Shown here: positions 23,110 to 31,758 of the stretch, piece after piece
How positions within the stretch are numbered: the stretch's first letter is position 1
How the letters are laid out: the number at the start of each line of letters is the position of its first letter
Assembly: GCA_017540945.1 (NCBI GenBank)
Contig: JAFYAB010000119.1
Coordinates: 1 to 33,022 of the forward strand
Source of the DNA: Oscillospiraceae bacterium
GTDB taxonomy: Bacteria > Bacillota_A > Clostridia > Oscillospirales > Oscillospiraceae
Reading direction: 5' to 3'
DNA: 33,022 nt
The notes under the pieces: model-generated
The model's database searches: none
The model's input: only the letters and a program-made list of their open reading frames with translations
Told to the model about the DNA's origin: nothing
Position numbers and translations under genes: made by a program

Positions 23110-26100
23110 TCAGCGGCGCAGCGTCAGGCTCAGGATCAGGCCCAGCAGGCCCAGCAGGGCCAGGCCCAGGAAGCAGAAGCCCAGGACGTTGCTGCCGAAG
23201 AGGGCCCGCTCGCTGCTGCCGTCCGTTCCGATCCGCCGCAGGGCCCGGCCGCCCTCGTCCAGCTCAAAGACCGCGGTTTTCAGCTGCGCCCCCGGCTTGA
23301 CCGGCACACACCAGGCGGCGCCCTTGCCCAGCCGCAGGCTCTGGCACTTGGACAGCTCCGCGCTCTGGCCGTTGATGCGGTTGACCCGCTGACGGACCAT
23401 GCCGCTCTCCGCGCCGCCGGTCATGACCAGGTTGAAGGACAGGCTTTCGTCGGCGCAGACCACGCAGCCCTCCTCCGTGGGCAGGACCACCAGGGCCGCG
23501 TCCGAGCTGTAACGGAGCTTGCCGTCCCGGACCTCCGCCAGCAGCCTGCCGCTTTCGTCCAGGACGCGCAGCGTGCCGGGCTCCGTCAGCAGCACGCGCT
23601 GATAGAAGCCGGTCTCCGAGGCGGCCTCCGGGGCCTTTTGGATCAGCAGCTCCCGCAGGGCAGCCAGGCTGTGGTCCAGGAAGCGGCCCCGGACCGTGCC
23701 GGCCAGGAAGTGATCCTTGCCGCTGCGCCCCAGACCCAGGGGCAGCTCCGTCAGCAGATCCGCGCTGTTGAGCAGATTGTGGATGCCCGGGAGCTTTTCC
23801 GCGTGACCGGGCTTTCTCAGATACCGGGGGGTGCAGAAGCTATAGGCGAAGACGGTCTCCGGCTCCGCCAGCTCCTCCTGCAGGATGGGGACCAGCCGCC
23901 CGATGGCCGCGCCGCCCAGCCCCGCGCCGCAGAGGAAGAAGCTGCTGTGGAAGCGGTCAAAATCATAGGCGGCGGCCCGGGCGTCCAGATAGGAGCCCAG
24001 CCTGCTGCGGAAGAGCTCCGCCATTTCGTCGGCGTATTGGGCGGCGTCGGGCAGCAGCGCCAGCTGCTCCTCGCCGGCGGGGCCTTCTGAGAGGACCAGG
24101 GCGAAGATCAGCCGGTCCTCCTCCTCCCAGCGGAGCAGCCGCATGCCCATGGTGGCGGTAAACTGCCCGGCGGAGAGGCTTTCCACCTCCTCGAAGCCCA
24201 GGGTCTTCAGCAGGGCGGAGGCGTGGGCCTGGTCCTCGCAGAGCCAGGCCGCGGCCATGGCCAGGTCCGGCTGATAGTCCGCGGGGGCCTGCTTGAACAG
24301 ATCCCAGCCCCAGTCCAGAGAGAGGGTCTCCCCCCCGAGCTCCGCGGAGAGGGTCCGCACCGCGCCCCCTGCGCCCCCCAGCCAGAGGGCCTGCAGCCGC
24401 TCCCAGCCGCGGTCCCGGAGCTCCTGCAAGCTCATGGAGTCGGCGTGCTCCGTCCAGAGCTCCTCGAGGGAGGCGCTCCGCTCATAGCGCACGCAGCCGT
24501 TTTGGAAGCGGAAGACGTAGATCGCCTGATAATCGGGGAGGGACTGGCCGTTGAAGACCAGCAGCTCCGGCTGTCCGTCCCCGTCCATGTCCCGCAGGGC
24601 AAAGCGGGGCGGGTCGTCGTTGTAGTTCAGACTGCCGTAGCCCAGCTCCAGATCCCCGTCGCTGAGGAAGCGCTCGTTGAGCACGAAGTCCCGGAAGGCC
24701 TCGTTCCAGTCCGCAAAGCGCAGCCTGGCGCCGCCGGTGGCGGCAAAGCCGTAGCCGCCCTCCTCGTTGTAGAGTCCGGCGCTGCTGAGCCGGGCGCTGT
24801 TCCTGCCGCTGACGGAATAGACCCAGCCCAGGAAGGACTCCGGAAGCCGATGGCACGGGGCCCCCTCCGCGTAGTAGTAGAAGGTCCTGCCGCCCTGGAG
24901 CCCGTAGGGCTCGGCGGCGACCATGCGGGTGCGGCCGTAGCCCGGGTCCGTGATGTAGGTATCCCCCGGGGTCTCCCGGGCCTCCAGCGACTCCAGCTCG
25001 AAGCTCCAGGTGTAGGCGTTGAGCTTCCGGGGATTCGTGAAGCGGCCGGTGAAGTTGCAGTAGTAGAGGGTCCCGTCGTAGCCCTCGCCCCCCTCGCCCA
25101 TGTTGGCGTCGGTGAAGCGGCCCCGGAAGCTGCCGTCCTCGTTCAGCACCAGCTGCGTGCCCCAGCCGCCGAAGCCGCTGGCGAACAGGTAGCGGGCGGG
25201 GATCTGGCTGAAAAGCTCCGGCGCGGGCTCCGGCTCCGGCTCCGGGGGCAGCTCGCCGCCGTTCTTGTAGAGGGTCCAGTAGAAGCTCCCGTCGATCTCC
25301 TCCCAGCCCAGCACCGCGCAGGCGCTGTACTCGTACTCCGCGTTGGAGGAGGGGTAGCGGCTGGAGAAGTCCGTGTCGAAGTAGAGGTCGTAGACCACCG
25401 TGTATCTGCCCTTCTCCAGGGAAGCGGCGCTGGGCACCAGCTTCAGGAAGGGATCCCCCACGCCGCCGATGGGCCGGTAGTAATACTCCCTGCCGTCCTC
25501 GGCCTTCTGGCGGTAGAAGAGATGCGCCTCCTCGCCCTGGGCGATCTGGGCCAGCAGGGCGGCGGGGGAGAGGTGGAAGATGTTCCGGGCGATCCAGTCC
25601 ACGCTCTCGGCGTCATAGGCCGCGTAGGAGCCCAGATTGCCCTGGCCCGCGCTCCAGCCCCTGGGGTCGTTCTCGCCCCAGTAGTCCGTCTGCCCCTGGC
25701 CGGGATAGATGGAGAAGCGGACGCAGGAGCCGTTGTTGACGATGCTGTTGAGCAGATTCGTCCCGTCCGTGCCGGCGCTCTCGGCGTCGTAGGCGCAATA
25801 GGGGTCCTCGCTTCGATACCAGCTCACGAACTGGGTCAAAAAGCGGATCAGACTGTCCGGCAGGGCGTCCGGGTCCAGCTCCGCGGCGCCCTCGGCGGGG
25901 GCGGTCTGCCGCAGCAGGGAGAAGAGAGCGTCGGAGACGGTCATGCCCAGCTCCGGGTTCCCGGCCAGAAAGGCCTCCAGGTCCTCGTCTCCCCGCTGGG
26001 AGCAGAGCACCACGGCGGAGAGCTTGTCCAGCAGCGCGGCGCGCAGCTGCTGGTAGCGCTCCTCGCTGATCTCCTCCTGGGCGTTGATCGGGCCCTGCCA

Positions 26101-26841
26101 GCATTGGATCACCTGGTTGTATTCCCCGTTTTCGTAGCTGGGCGAGCTGGTCCAGCCCAGCTCCCGGGTGCATTCCAGCCCCTCGCCCCGGGGGACGAAG
26201 TGGAGATAGGTCTTGTACCAGCTCTCGTCGCCGGAGCTGGTGTAGGCGTAGAGCTCCTTGCTGCCCTCCACCTGGAACAGATCGTAATAGAAGCCGCCGC
26301 CGGCCAGCACGTCCCAGGCCACGTCGCAGAGGGTGCGCAGCGCCCCGTCCCAGGTCAGGATGTAGAGCCGGGACATGTAGACGTAGCGCTCCGTGGGATC
26401 CACAGCCACGTAGATCAGCTCCGGGGTCTCGTCGCCCCAGCAGTCCAGAAGGGCCACGGGCTTCGGGGTCTTCTCCGGGCTCTGCGCGTCGTATTGGGAG
26501 CCGCCCTTCTGCCAGTAATAGCCCTCGATGCCTTCCCGGTTCCGGCTCAGATGCTCCAGATAGGCCGCCAGGGCCTCTCCGCTGTGATCCGCCGGCTCCG
26601 CGGCGGGGTTGTCGTTCTCCGTGACCGGCGGGGCCTCCGTGCCGCTGTCCTGGCCCGGGAAGCCGGAGGCGAGCTCCGAGAGCGGAAAGCGCTCCACCGC
26701 GTTGACCTGGAGCAGAACGCCCAGTACGCCGGTGACGAGCATGACCAGGGAGAGCAGCAGCGCCGCCAGCCGCGGCCCCCGTATGCCTGCCCGCCGGGGC
26801 GGATTGCCGCCCTGCCGGGGATAAGTGCCCGGATATTCCAT
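23110..26841 (-). CDS. Large membrane protein with a degenerate lipase-3-like domain
   Basis: This 1243-residue protein has a N-terminal membrane segment (about residues 22-50) and another at the C-terminus (about 1215-1240). The region between is predicted to be outside the cell. It includes two calcium-type stretches (LLDCWGDETPEL early and LRDMDGDGQPELL near 745). The part from about 890 to 1040 has the order of a class 3 lipase: FALVLSEG, then CGAGLGGA (residues 971-978) at the nucleophile elbow, then FCTPRYL and NLLNSADLLTELPLG. Class 3 lipases have GHSLGG at the elbow, and here the H and S positions are A973 and G974. A beta-rich C-terminal region follows. It has a strong AAGGAGGG site and a consensus promoter. 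It may bind lipid or polymer rather than cleave it. Confidence 0.65.
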   Translation of the reverse strand: MEYPGTYPRQGGNPPRRAGIRGPRLAALLLSLVMLVTGVLGVLLQVNAVERFPLSELASGFPGQDSGTEAPPVTENDNPAAEPADHSGEALAAYLEHLSRNREGIEGYYWQKGGSQYDAQSPEKTPKPVALLDCWGDETPELIYVAVDPTERYVYMSRLYILTWDGALRTLCDVAWDVLAGGGFYYDLFQVEGSKELYAYTSSGDESWYKTYLHFVPRGEGLECTRELGWTSSPSYENGEYNQVIQCWQGPINAQEEISEERYQQLRAALLDKLSAVVLCSQRGDEDLEAFLAGNPELGMTVSDALFSLLRQTAPAEGAAELDPDALPDSLIRFLTQFVSWYRSEDPYCAYDAESAGTDGTNLLNSIVNNGSCVRFSIYPGQGQTDYWGENDPRGWSAGQGNLGSYAAYDAESVDWIARNIFHLSPAALLAQIAQGEEAHLFYRQKAEDGREYYYRPIGGVGDPFLKLVPSAASLEKGRYTVVYDLYFDTDFSSRYPSSNAEYEYSACAVLGWEEIDGSFYWTLYKNGGELPPEPEPEPAPELFSQIPARYLFASGFGGWGTQLVLNEDGSFRGRFTDANMGEGGEGYDGTLYYCNFTGRFTNPRKLNAYTWSFELESLEARETPGDTYITDPGYGRTRMVAAEPYGLQGGRTFYYYAEGAPCHRLPESFLGWVYSVSGRNSARLSSAGLYNEEGGYGFAATGGARLRFADWNEAFRDFVLNERFLSDGDLELGYGSLNYNDDPPRFALRDMDGDGQPELLVFNGQSLPDYQAIYVFRFQNGCVRYERSASLEELWTEHADSMSLQELRDRGWERLQALWLGGAGGAVRTLSAELGGETLSLDWGWDLFKQAPADYQPDLAMAAAWLCEDQAHASALLKTLGFEEVESLSAGQFTATMGMRLLRWEEEDRLIFALVLSEGPAGEEQLALLPDAAQYADEMAELFRSRLGSYLDARAAAYDFDRFHSSFFLCGAGLGGAAIGRLVPILQEELAEPETVFAYSFCTPRYLRKPGHAEKLPGIHNLLNSADLLTELPLGLGRSGKDHFLAGTVRGRFLDHSLAALRELLIQKAPEAASETGFYQRVLLTEPGTLRVLDESGRLLAEVRDGKLRYSSDAALVVLPTEEGCVVCADESLSFNLVMTGGAESGMVRQRVNRINGQSAELSKCQSLRLGKGAAWCVPVKPGAQLKTAVFELDEGGRALRRIGTDGSSERALFGSNVLGFCFLGLALLGLLGLILSLTLRR

Positions 26842-26873
26842 CGTTGACCCTCCTTGCGATGCGATTTGATCTT

Positions 26874-26902
26874 ATTGTATCGCGCGGGGGGAGCTTTGTC
26901 AA
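26874..26902 (-). promoter_or_regulatory. Consensus SigA promoter of the large membrane protein
   Basis: On the minus strand, TTGACA (26902-26897) and TACAAT (26879-26874) are spaced by 17 bases, about 32 bases before the ATG at 26841. Confidence 0.92.
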
Positions 26903-26976
26903 TCCGGGGAATTCTCGTTTCCGCTGTTGCAATCGGACAAAAAATATGATAGGATACAGGCAAGGAGGGATGCCCT

Positions 26977-27738
26977 TTGACTGTTTTTCTGCTGAAGCTT
27001 GCCGCGGCCGTTTTGATGCTGACGGATCATCTGGGCATTGTCCTCTATCAACACCAGGCCATCGGCTTTGAGCTCTATCACTGGATGCGGACCCTGGGCC
27101 GCTTTGCCTTTCCCATCTACTGCTTCCTGCTGGCGGAGGGCTTCCGCCATCTGCGGAAGGACCCGAAGCGGCTCTGCGGCCACATGCTGCTGCTCCTGGC
27201 CCTGGCGGTGTGCAGCGAGCCCTTCTTCGATCAGCTGCTGACCCAGCGCTTTGACGACGCCGCCCATCAGAGCGTCATCCTCACCCTGATTCTGGGCTTC
27301 GGCGGTCTCTGGCTGTCGGAGTGCTTCCGGGACCGGCCCCTGCCGCGCTTTGCGGTGCTGCTCTTCGCGGGGGCCCTGGGCCGCTTCCTGCATACGGACT
27401 ATGGCGTCGCCGGCGTCTTTCTGATCTTCGGCTGCTATTTCTATCTGGAGCGCTGGGGGCAGCGGGAATTCGGGCGGCGGCTGTTGGGCGTCCTCTGCCT
27501 GATTGTGGGCTATCTGCTCTTTTACAGCTGGGTCCGCGCGGGATTTGGCGGTCCGGCGGCGGTTTGCTCCCGCCTCTTCGCCATGGGCGATTATCTCTTT
27601 CCCTTCCTGCTGCTGATCCCGGCGCTGGCCTCCTACGGCGGGAGGCCGGGCCGGCGAAACAAGCTTCTGCACCGCTGTTATCAGTGCTTCTACCCGGCCC
27701 ATCTGGCGGCCCTCTATCTGCTGGGCCTGCTGCTTTGA
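26977..27738 (+). CDS. TraX family membrane protein
   Basis: A 253-residue membrane protein with about seven hydrophobic segments. It carries KLAAAVLMLTDHLGIVLY at the start and MRTLGRFAFPIYCFLLAEGF, the conserved part of TraX. TraX acetylates F pilin in conjugation, but chromosomal homologues in Clostridia are common and of unknown role; a membrane acyltransferase is the usual guess. The start is TTG, with an ideal AGGAGGG seven bases upstream; an ATG at 26970 is too close to it. It is divergent from the large membrane protein, and the Card1-like gene follows 37 bases downstream. Confidence 0.87.
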   Translation: MTVFLLKLAAAVLMLTDHLGIVLYQHQAIGFELYHWMRTLGRFAFPIYCFLLAEGFRHLRKDPKRLCGHMLLLLALAVCSEPFFDQLLTQRFDDAAHQSVILTLILGFGGLWLSECFRDRPLPRFAVLLFAGALGRFLHTDYGVAGVFLIFGCYFYLERWGQREFGRRLLGVLCLIVGYLLFYSWVRAGFGGPAAVCSRLFAMGDYLFPFLLLIPALASYGGRPGRRNKLLHRCYQCFYPAHLAALYLLGLLL

Positions 27739-27775
27739 AAGGTCCCCCGAATTCGGAACGAGACGAGGTGCTTCC

Positions 27776-28951
27776 ATGGAAACCCTGATCGAGCTCTATG
27801 ACGAGCGCCCCCTGGAGAATGTGCTGGGGGTGGAGGTCTTCCGCCCGGAGCGGGTGGTCTACGTCTGCCCCGCCAGGATCGCCTCGGACCGGGCCCTGCA
27901 CCGGCGGCTGCGGAGCTACTTCGCCCACCGGGGTCAGGAGATCAGCCTGGAATTCGTCAAGGCGGACATGTACCGGTCCGACGCCATCCTCAAGACCCTG
28001 CGGAAGATCGTGGCGCGCTATCCCGACTGCGCCATGGACATCACCGGCGGCACCGACGCCGTGCTCTACGCCGCGGGGATGCTGGGGGCGGAGACTCCCA
28101 TCCCGGCCTTCACCTACAGCCGCAAAAAAAACCGCTTCTATGAGATCCAGAACGCCGACTTCGCCGCGGGCCTGCCCTGTGAGGTGGTCTATTCCGTGGA
28201 GGACTGCATCCGGATGGCGGGGGGCGAACTGCGGCCGGGCCGGGTGAACAACCAGCTCCTGGCGGACTATGTGGAGGATATCCAGCCCTTCTACCGCCTC
28301 TATCTGAAGCATCGCCGGGAATGGGTGCGGCTCGTCGGCTACATCCAGCGCCTCTCCGCCTGGACGGGGGAGGGGCCCGCCCCCCTGTCGGTCCGGGGAG
28401 ATTACAACGTGAAGGGGGAGCGGGGCTCCCGCATCGACGCGCCGGAGGACGCCCTGCGGGCCCTGCGGAACATCGGCTTTCTGCGGGAGCTCAGCATCGA
28501 CCGGGAGAACGGCGTCAGCTTTTGCTTCCGCGATCTGCAGATCCGAAGCTGGCTGCGGGACGTGGGCGTCGTGCTGGAGCTCTTCGTCTATCAGTGCTGC
28601 GTGGAGCTGGGGATCTTCGACGACGTTCGCCTCAGCGCCGTGGTAGACTGGGAGGAGAGCGCGGGCCGCAACGCGGTGTCCAACGAGCTGGACGTGATGT
28701 GCACCCGGGGCGTCACCCCCGTGTTCATCAGCTGCAAGACCGGCGAGGCGAAGTCCGAGGCCCTCAACGAGCTGGCGATCCTGCGGGACCGCTTCGGCGG
28801 GGGCATCGCCCGGGCCGCCATCGTCACCGCGGAGCAGGTGGGGGAGCTGACCCGCAGCCGCGCCGCCGAGCTGAATATTCAAGTCATCGATCTGAACGAC
28901 CTGGACGGAAACCGCCTTTCCAAACGCATCAAAAAGCTGATGCAGTCATAG
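27776..28951 (+). CDS. Card1/Can2-like CARF nuclease (DUF1887 family)
   Basis: A 391-residue cytoplasmic protein. The N-terminal half is a CARF-like fold, with YVCPARIASDRALHRRL and AMDITGGTDAVLYAAGML matching the cyclic-oligoadenylate-binding loop of DUF1887 proteins. The C-terminal half is a restriction-endonuclease-like domain with NELDVM (E304, D306) and VFISCKTG (K321). Relatives such as Card1 are type III CRISPR effectors activated by cyclic tetra-adenylate and cut DNA or RNA. The acidic residue of the ExK half-motif is serine (S319) here. No CRISPR array or cas gene is visible in this window. GAGG precedes the ATG. Confidence 0.87.
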   Translation: METLIELYDERPLENVLGVEVFRPERVVYVCPARIASDRALHRRLRSYFAHRGQEISLEFVKADMYRSDAILKTLRKIVARYPDCAMDITGGTDAVLYAAGMLGAETPIPAFTYSRKKNRFYEIQNADFAAGLPCEVVYSVEDCIRMAGGELRPGRVNNQLLADYVEDIQPFYRLYLKHRREWVRLVGYIQRLSAWTGEGPAPLSVRGDYNVKGERGSRIDAPEDALRALRNIGFLRELSIDRENGVSFCFRDLQIRSWLRDVGVVLELFVYQCCVELGIFDDVRLSAVVDWEESAGRNAVSNELDVMCTRGVTPVFISCKTGEAKSEALNELAILRDRFGGGIARAAIVTAEQVGELTRSRAAELNIQVIDLNDLDGNRLSKRIKKLMQS

Positions 28952-28983
28952 ACAATCCATCATGAAGATCCGGAGGAATTCCC

Positions 28984-29862
28984 ATGAAAACAACGAAGCT
29001 GATCCTCTGCCTGCTGCTGGCCCTGAGCCTGCTGCTGGCCGCCTGTGAAACGACGCCTGCCGCCCCCCGGAGCACCGAGTCCAAAACGGAGCCCGCCCAG
29101 AGCGAGGCCCCCAACGGCCCCGGCCCCGCCGACTGGTCTTCCCTGAGCGGCAAGGGCAAGGTGGGCACCGTGCTGCCCGATTTCTCCTTGGACACCGCCG
29201 ACGGCGGCGTCTTCACCCTCTCCGAGGTCCTGAAGGACCACGAGCTGGTGTTCATCAATCTCTGGGCCACCTGGTGCGGCCCCTGCCAGCGGGAGTTCCC
29301 CTTCCTGGAGGCCGCCTATCAGGCCAACCGGGACCGGGTGGCGGTGGTCGCCGTCTCCGTGGAGGAGCGCGACACCCCCGAGGTGCTGCGGAAATACGCG
29401 GAGGAGAACCGGCTGAGCTTCCCCCTGGCTCAGGACCGGGACTACGCCCTGCTCGGGACCTTCAACGTCAGCGCCATCCCCACCAGTCTGCTGGTGGACC
29501 GGAGCCGCACCGTGCTCTGGATGGAGACCGGCGCCAAGGACTCCGAGCAGGCCTTCACCGAGCTGTTCAACACCTACCTCAACAGCGGAGAGTCCGGCGC
29601 GAACCAGAAGCGCTACGAGGTCACGATCCTGGACCAGAACGGCGCTCCGGTGCCCGGCTGTGCCGTCAACTTCTGCACCGAGGAGAGCTGCGTCCCGATG
29701 GTTTCGGACGAGACCGGCAGGGTGTGCTACTACGCGGACCCCTACGCCTATCGGGTGCAGCTGCTCTCCGTTCCCGAGGGCTATGATTACACGGGCTCCG
29801 ACTCCCTGTTCATGAAGGCCGAGGGAGATCAGATGACCATCACCGTCACCAAGCTGGGATGA
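28984..29862 (+). CDS. TlpA-type thioredoxin lipoprotein with C-terminal beta domain
   Basis: A 292-residue exported lipoprotein. The lipobox is LLAAC with lipidated C21, followed by a Ser/Pro-rich linker. A TlpA/AhpC-TSA-type thioredoxin domain spans about residues 55-200, with WCGPC (C98, C101) and the cis-proline region SAIPTSLLVD. From about 208 to the end there is a CarboxypepD_reg-like beta domain with four cysteines, which may itself form disulfides. It would act as a thiol-disulfide reductase on the outer face of the membrane. CGGAGG precedes the ATG. Its stop overlaps the next gene, so the two are coupled. Confidence 0.92.
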   Translation: MKTTKLILCLLLALSLLLAACETTPAAPRSTESKTEPAQSEAPNGPGPADWSSLSGKGKVGTVLPDFSLDTADGGVFTLSEVLKDHELVFINLWATWCGPCQREFPFLEAAYQANRDRVAVVAVSVEERDTPEVLRKYAEENRLSFPLAQDRDYALLGTFNVSAIPTSLLVDRSRTVLWMETGAKDSEQAFTELFNTYLNSGESGANQKRYEVTILDQNGAPVPGCAVNFCTEESCVPMVSDETGRVCYYADPYAYRVQLLSVPEGYDYTGSDSLFMKAEGDQMTITVTKLG

Positions 29863-30032
29863 GCCGGGCGGGAACAAGGGCGCCCCGGAGGGCGCGCCGC
29901 ATCACGGTCCTGCGGGGCCTGCTGCTGATCCTGGCCCTGGGCCTGATCGTCCTGGGCGTGCTGAACGGCGGCCTGCGGGACGTCTTCGTGAAAGCCGCAA
30001 ATCTGTGTACGGAGTGTATCGGCCTTGGATAA
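29859..30032 (+). CDS. CD1871A family CXXC motif-containing small membrane protein
   Basis: A 57-residue protein with one transmembrane segment (about residues 18-38) after a basic start, then NLCTECIGLG at the end. The basic N-terminus suggests the CxxC end is outside. This pattern is that of the CD1871A family, named after a Clostridioides difficile protein and of unknown function. It overlaps the lipoprotein stop by 4 bases, and the next gene begins 8 bases before its end. Its placement between two thioredoxin-type genes suggests a small redox partner in the same complex. Confidence 0.85.
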   Translation: MSRAGTRAPRRARRITVLRGLLLILALGLIVLGVLNGGLRDVFVKAANLCTECIGLG

Positions 30033-31485
30033 GCTGAAAACATGGTGGGCCGCCCACCGGCCCGGCACCCGCCGCCTGGTCCAGCTCTATGCCGCCCTGC
30101 TCTGCAACGCCCATCTCAAAGGCTTCGGGGAGGGCGGGCTCTACCGGGGCAGGACCAAGGGCCTCTGCGTTCCCGGCCTCAACTGCTACTCCTGCCCCGC
30201 CGCCATCGGAGCCTGCCCCCTGGGGGCCCTGCAAAACGCGGTGGCGGCCTCGGCCAGGCGGCCGGCCTTTTACGCGGTGGGGGTCCTGCTGCTCTTCGGC
30301 CTGACCCTGGGCCGGGTGATCTGCGGCTGGGCCTGTCCCTTCGGCCTGCTCCAGGAGCTGCTATATAAGCTCCCCACCGGGAAGCTGAAAAAGAGCCGCC
30401 TGACCCGGGCTCTGACCTGGGTGAAATACGGCCTGCTGACCCTGCTGGTGCTGGCGCTGCCCCTGTACTTCGCCTTCCGCCGCCTCCCCCTGCCGGCCTT
30501 CTGTAAGTATGTCTGCCCCGCCGGGACCCTGGAGGGGGCCCTGGGCCTGCTGCTGCACCCCGCCAACCGGGAGAGTCTGGGGAGCGGGCTGGGCCTGCTC
30601 TTCGACTGGAAGCTCCTGGTCCTGGTCCTGGTGCTGATCGCCTGCGTCTTTCTGTACCGGGCCTTCTGCCGCTTCCTCTGTCCCCTGGGCGCCCTCTACG
30701 GTCTGATGACCCGCCTGGCCCTGCTGGGGGTGAAGCTGGACCCGGAGCGCTGTACGGAATGCGGTGTGTGCCGCTCCCTCTGCCCCGTGGACATCCGCCG
30801 GGTCGGAGACCGGGAGTGCGTGGCCTGCGGTAAGTGTATCGATCGGTGCCCCGAGGCTGCCATCCGCTTCCGGGCCGGGAAGATCGTCCTTCACGCCCCC
30901 GTCGCAGGGGCGGCCAACAGCCGCCCGCCCAAGGCAGAAGCAAAACGGAAACGGACCCTCGCCTGGGCCCTTGCCCTGGCGCTTCTTCTGGGAACGCTGG
31001 TTTATGTCAACTTCCTTGATCGGGTCGATGCCGCGCCTGTCCCGGCTGAGACCCAGGCTGCTGCCCTTGGGAACGCCGTGGGCCAGACCCTGCCGGACTT
31101 CTCCGTCGATACGCTGGAGGGCGGGAGCTTCACCCTCTCGGAGCACCGGGGGCAGGTGACGGTCCTGAACCTCTGGGCCACCTGGTGCGGCCCCTGCGTC
31201 AGGGAGCTGCCCCACTTCGAGGCCTTCGCCGCCGCCCACCCGGACGTCTGCGTTCTGGCCATCCACGGCCCCATGATCACCGAGGACGTCCCGGCCTGGC
31301 TGGCGGAAGCCCATTACAGCCTTCCCTTCGCCCTGGACGGGGAGGGGAGCATGACCGCCCTGCTGGGCGCCTCCAACGTCCTGCCCCACACGGTGGTCCT
31401 GGACCGCTCCGGGACCGTGATCTACAACGCCCCCGGCGCCCTCACCCCGGAGCGGCTGGAGGAGCTGTATCAAAGCGCTCCGTAA
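30025..31485 (+). CDS. Membrane 4Fe-4S protein fused to an extracytoplasmic thioredoxin
   Basis: A 486-residue fusion. The N-terminal part is a NapH/YccM-like membrane iron-sulfur protein, with NCYSCPAAIGACPLGALQ near residue 52, three hydrophobic segments, and the inward motifs GWACPFGLLQE, CKYVCPAG and CRFLCPLG. Two classical 4Fe-4S sites follow: C243/C246/C249/C253 and C265/C268/C271/C275. After another transmembrane segment (about 315-335) comes a TlpA-type thioredoxin with WCGPC (C388, C391). Electrons could therefore pass from cytoplasmic ferredoxin through the membrane clusters to an external thioredoxin. The start is TTG, as no ATG is possible, with GGAG upstream. It ends the operon. 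Confidence 0.9.
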   Translation: MDKLKTWWAAHRPGTRRLVQLYAALLCNAHLKGFGEGGLYRGRTKGLCVPGLNCYSCPAAIGACPLGALQNAVAASARRPAFYAVGVLLLFGLTLGRVICGWACPFGLLQELLYKLPTGKLKKSRLTRALTWVKYGLLTLLVLALPLYFAFRRLPLPAFCKYVCPAGTLEGALGLLLHPANRESLGSGLGLLFDWKLLVLVLVLIACVFLYRAFCRFLCPLGALYGLMTRLALLGVKLDPERCTECGVCRSLCPVDIRRVGDRECVACGKCIDRCPEAAIRFRAGKIVLHAPVAGAANSRPPKAEAKRKRTLAWALALALLLGTLVYVNFLDRVDAAPVPAETQAAALGNAVGQTLPDFSVDTLEGGSFTLSEHRGQVTVLNLWATWCGPCVRELPHFEAFAAAHPDVCVLAIHGPMITEDVPAWLAEAHYSLPFALDGEGSMTALLGASNVLPHTVVLDRSGTVIYNAPGALTPERLEELYQSAP

Positions 31486-31522
31486 GCAGGGCAAAAGGGG
31501 TATTTGTGGGGCTCTCCGCAAA

Positions 31523-31679
31523 GCCTTCCCCCTCGGGGGAAGGTGGCATCCGGCGTCTCACGGAAGCCGGATGACGGATGAGGAGCGCTGCATGTTATTT
31601 GCTCGTTGGTGGGAGCACTCTGTCGTCGATACCTCCCCTCATCCGGCGCTTTGTGCCACCTTCGCCCCAAAGGGAAGGC
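31523..31679. repeat. GCCTTCCCC-type inverted-repeat element (MITE-like), copy 1
   Basis: GCCTTCCCCCTCGGGGGAAG at the left is mirrored by a 25-base right end (31655-31679). The right arm (31617-31679) is nearly identical, in inverted orientation, to 32896-32960. The gap 31486-31706 otherwise holds no gene. Confidence 0.78.
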
Positions 31680-31706
31680 ATCCCGCCACATCCGAATCTG
31701 TAACGC

Positions 31707-31744
31707 AAACGCGGCAATTTCCGAGAATGGAAATTGCCGCGTTT
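31707..31744 (-). terminator. Terminator-like hairpin for the minus-strand membrane protein
   Basis: A perfect 16-bp stem (31707-31722 with 31729-31744) with a 6-base loop lies 15 bases after the stop. The stem ends in TTT on the minus strand, but no long T-run follows. Confidence 0.7.
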
Positions 31745-31758
31745 CCGCGCAGCAGGCG

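Noticed and set aside
24223..26847. Plus-strand open frame of 874 residues inside the large minus-strand gene
   Set aside because: It is a codon-bias shadow. The minus-strand protein has membrane segments, calcium-type motifs, a ribosome site and a consensus promoter.
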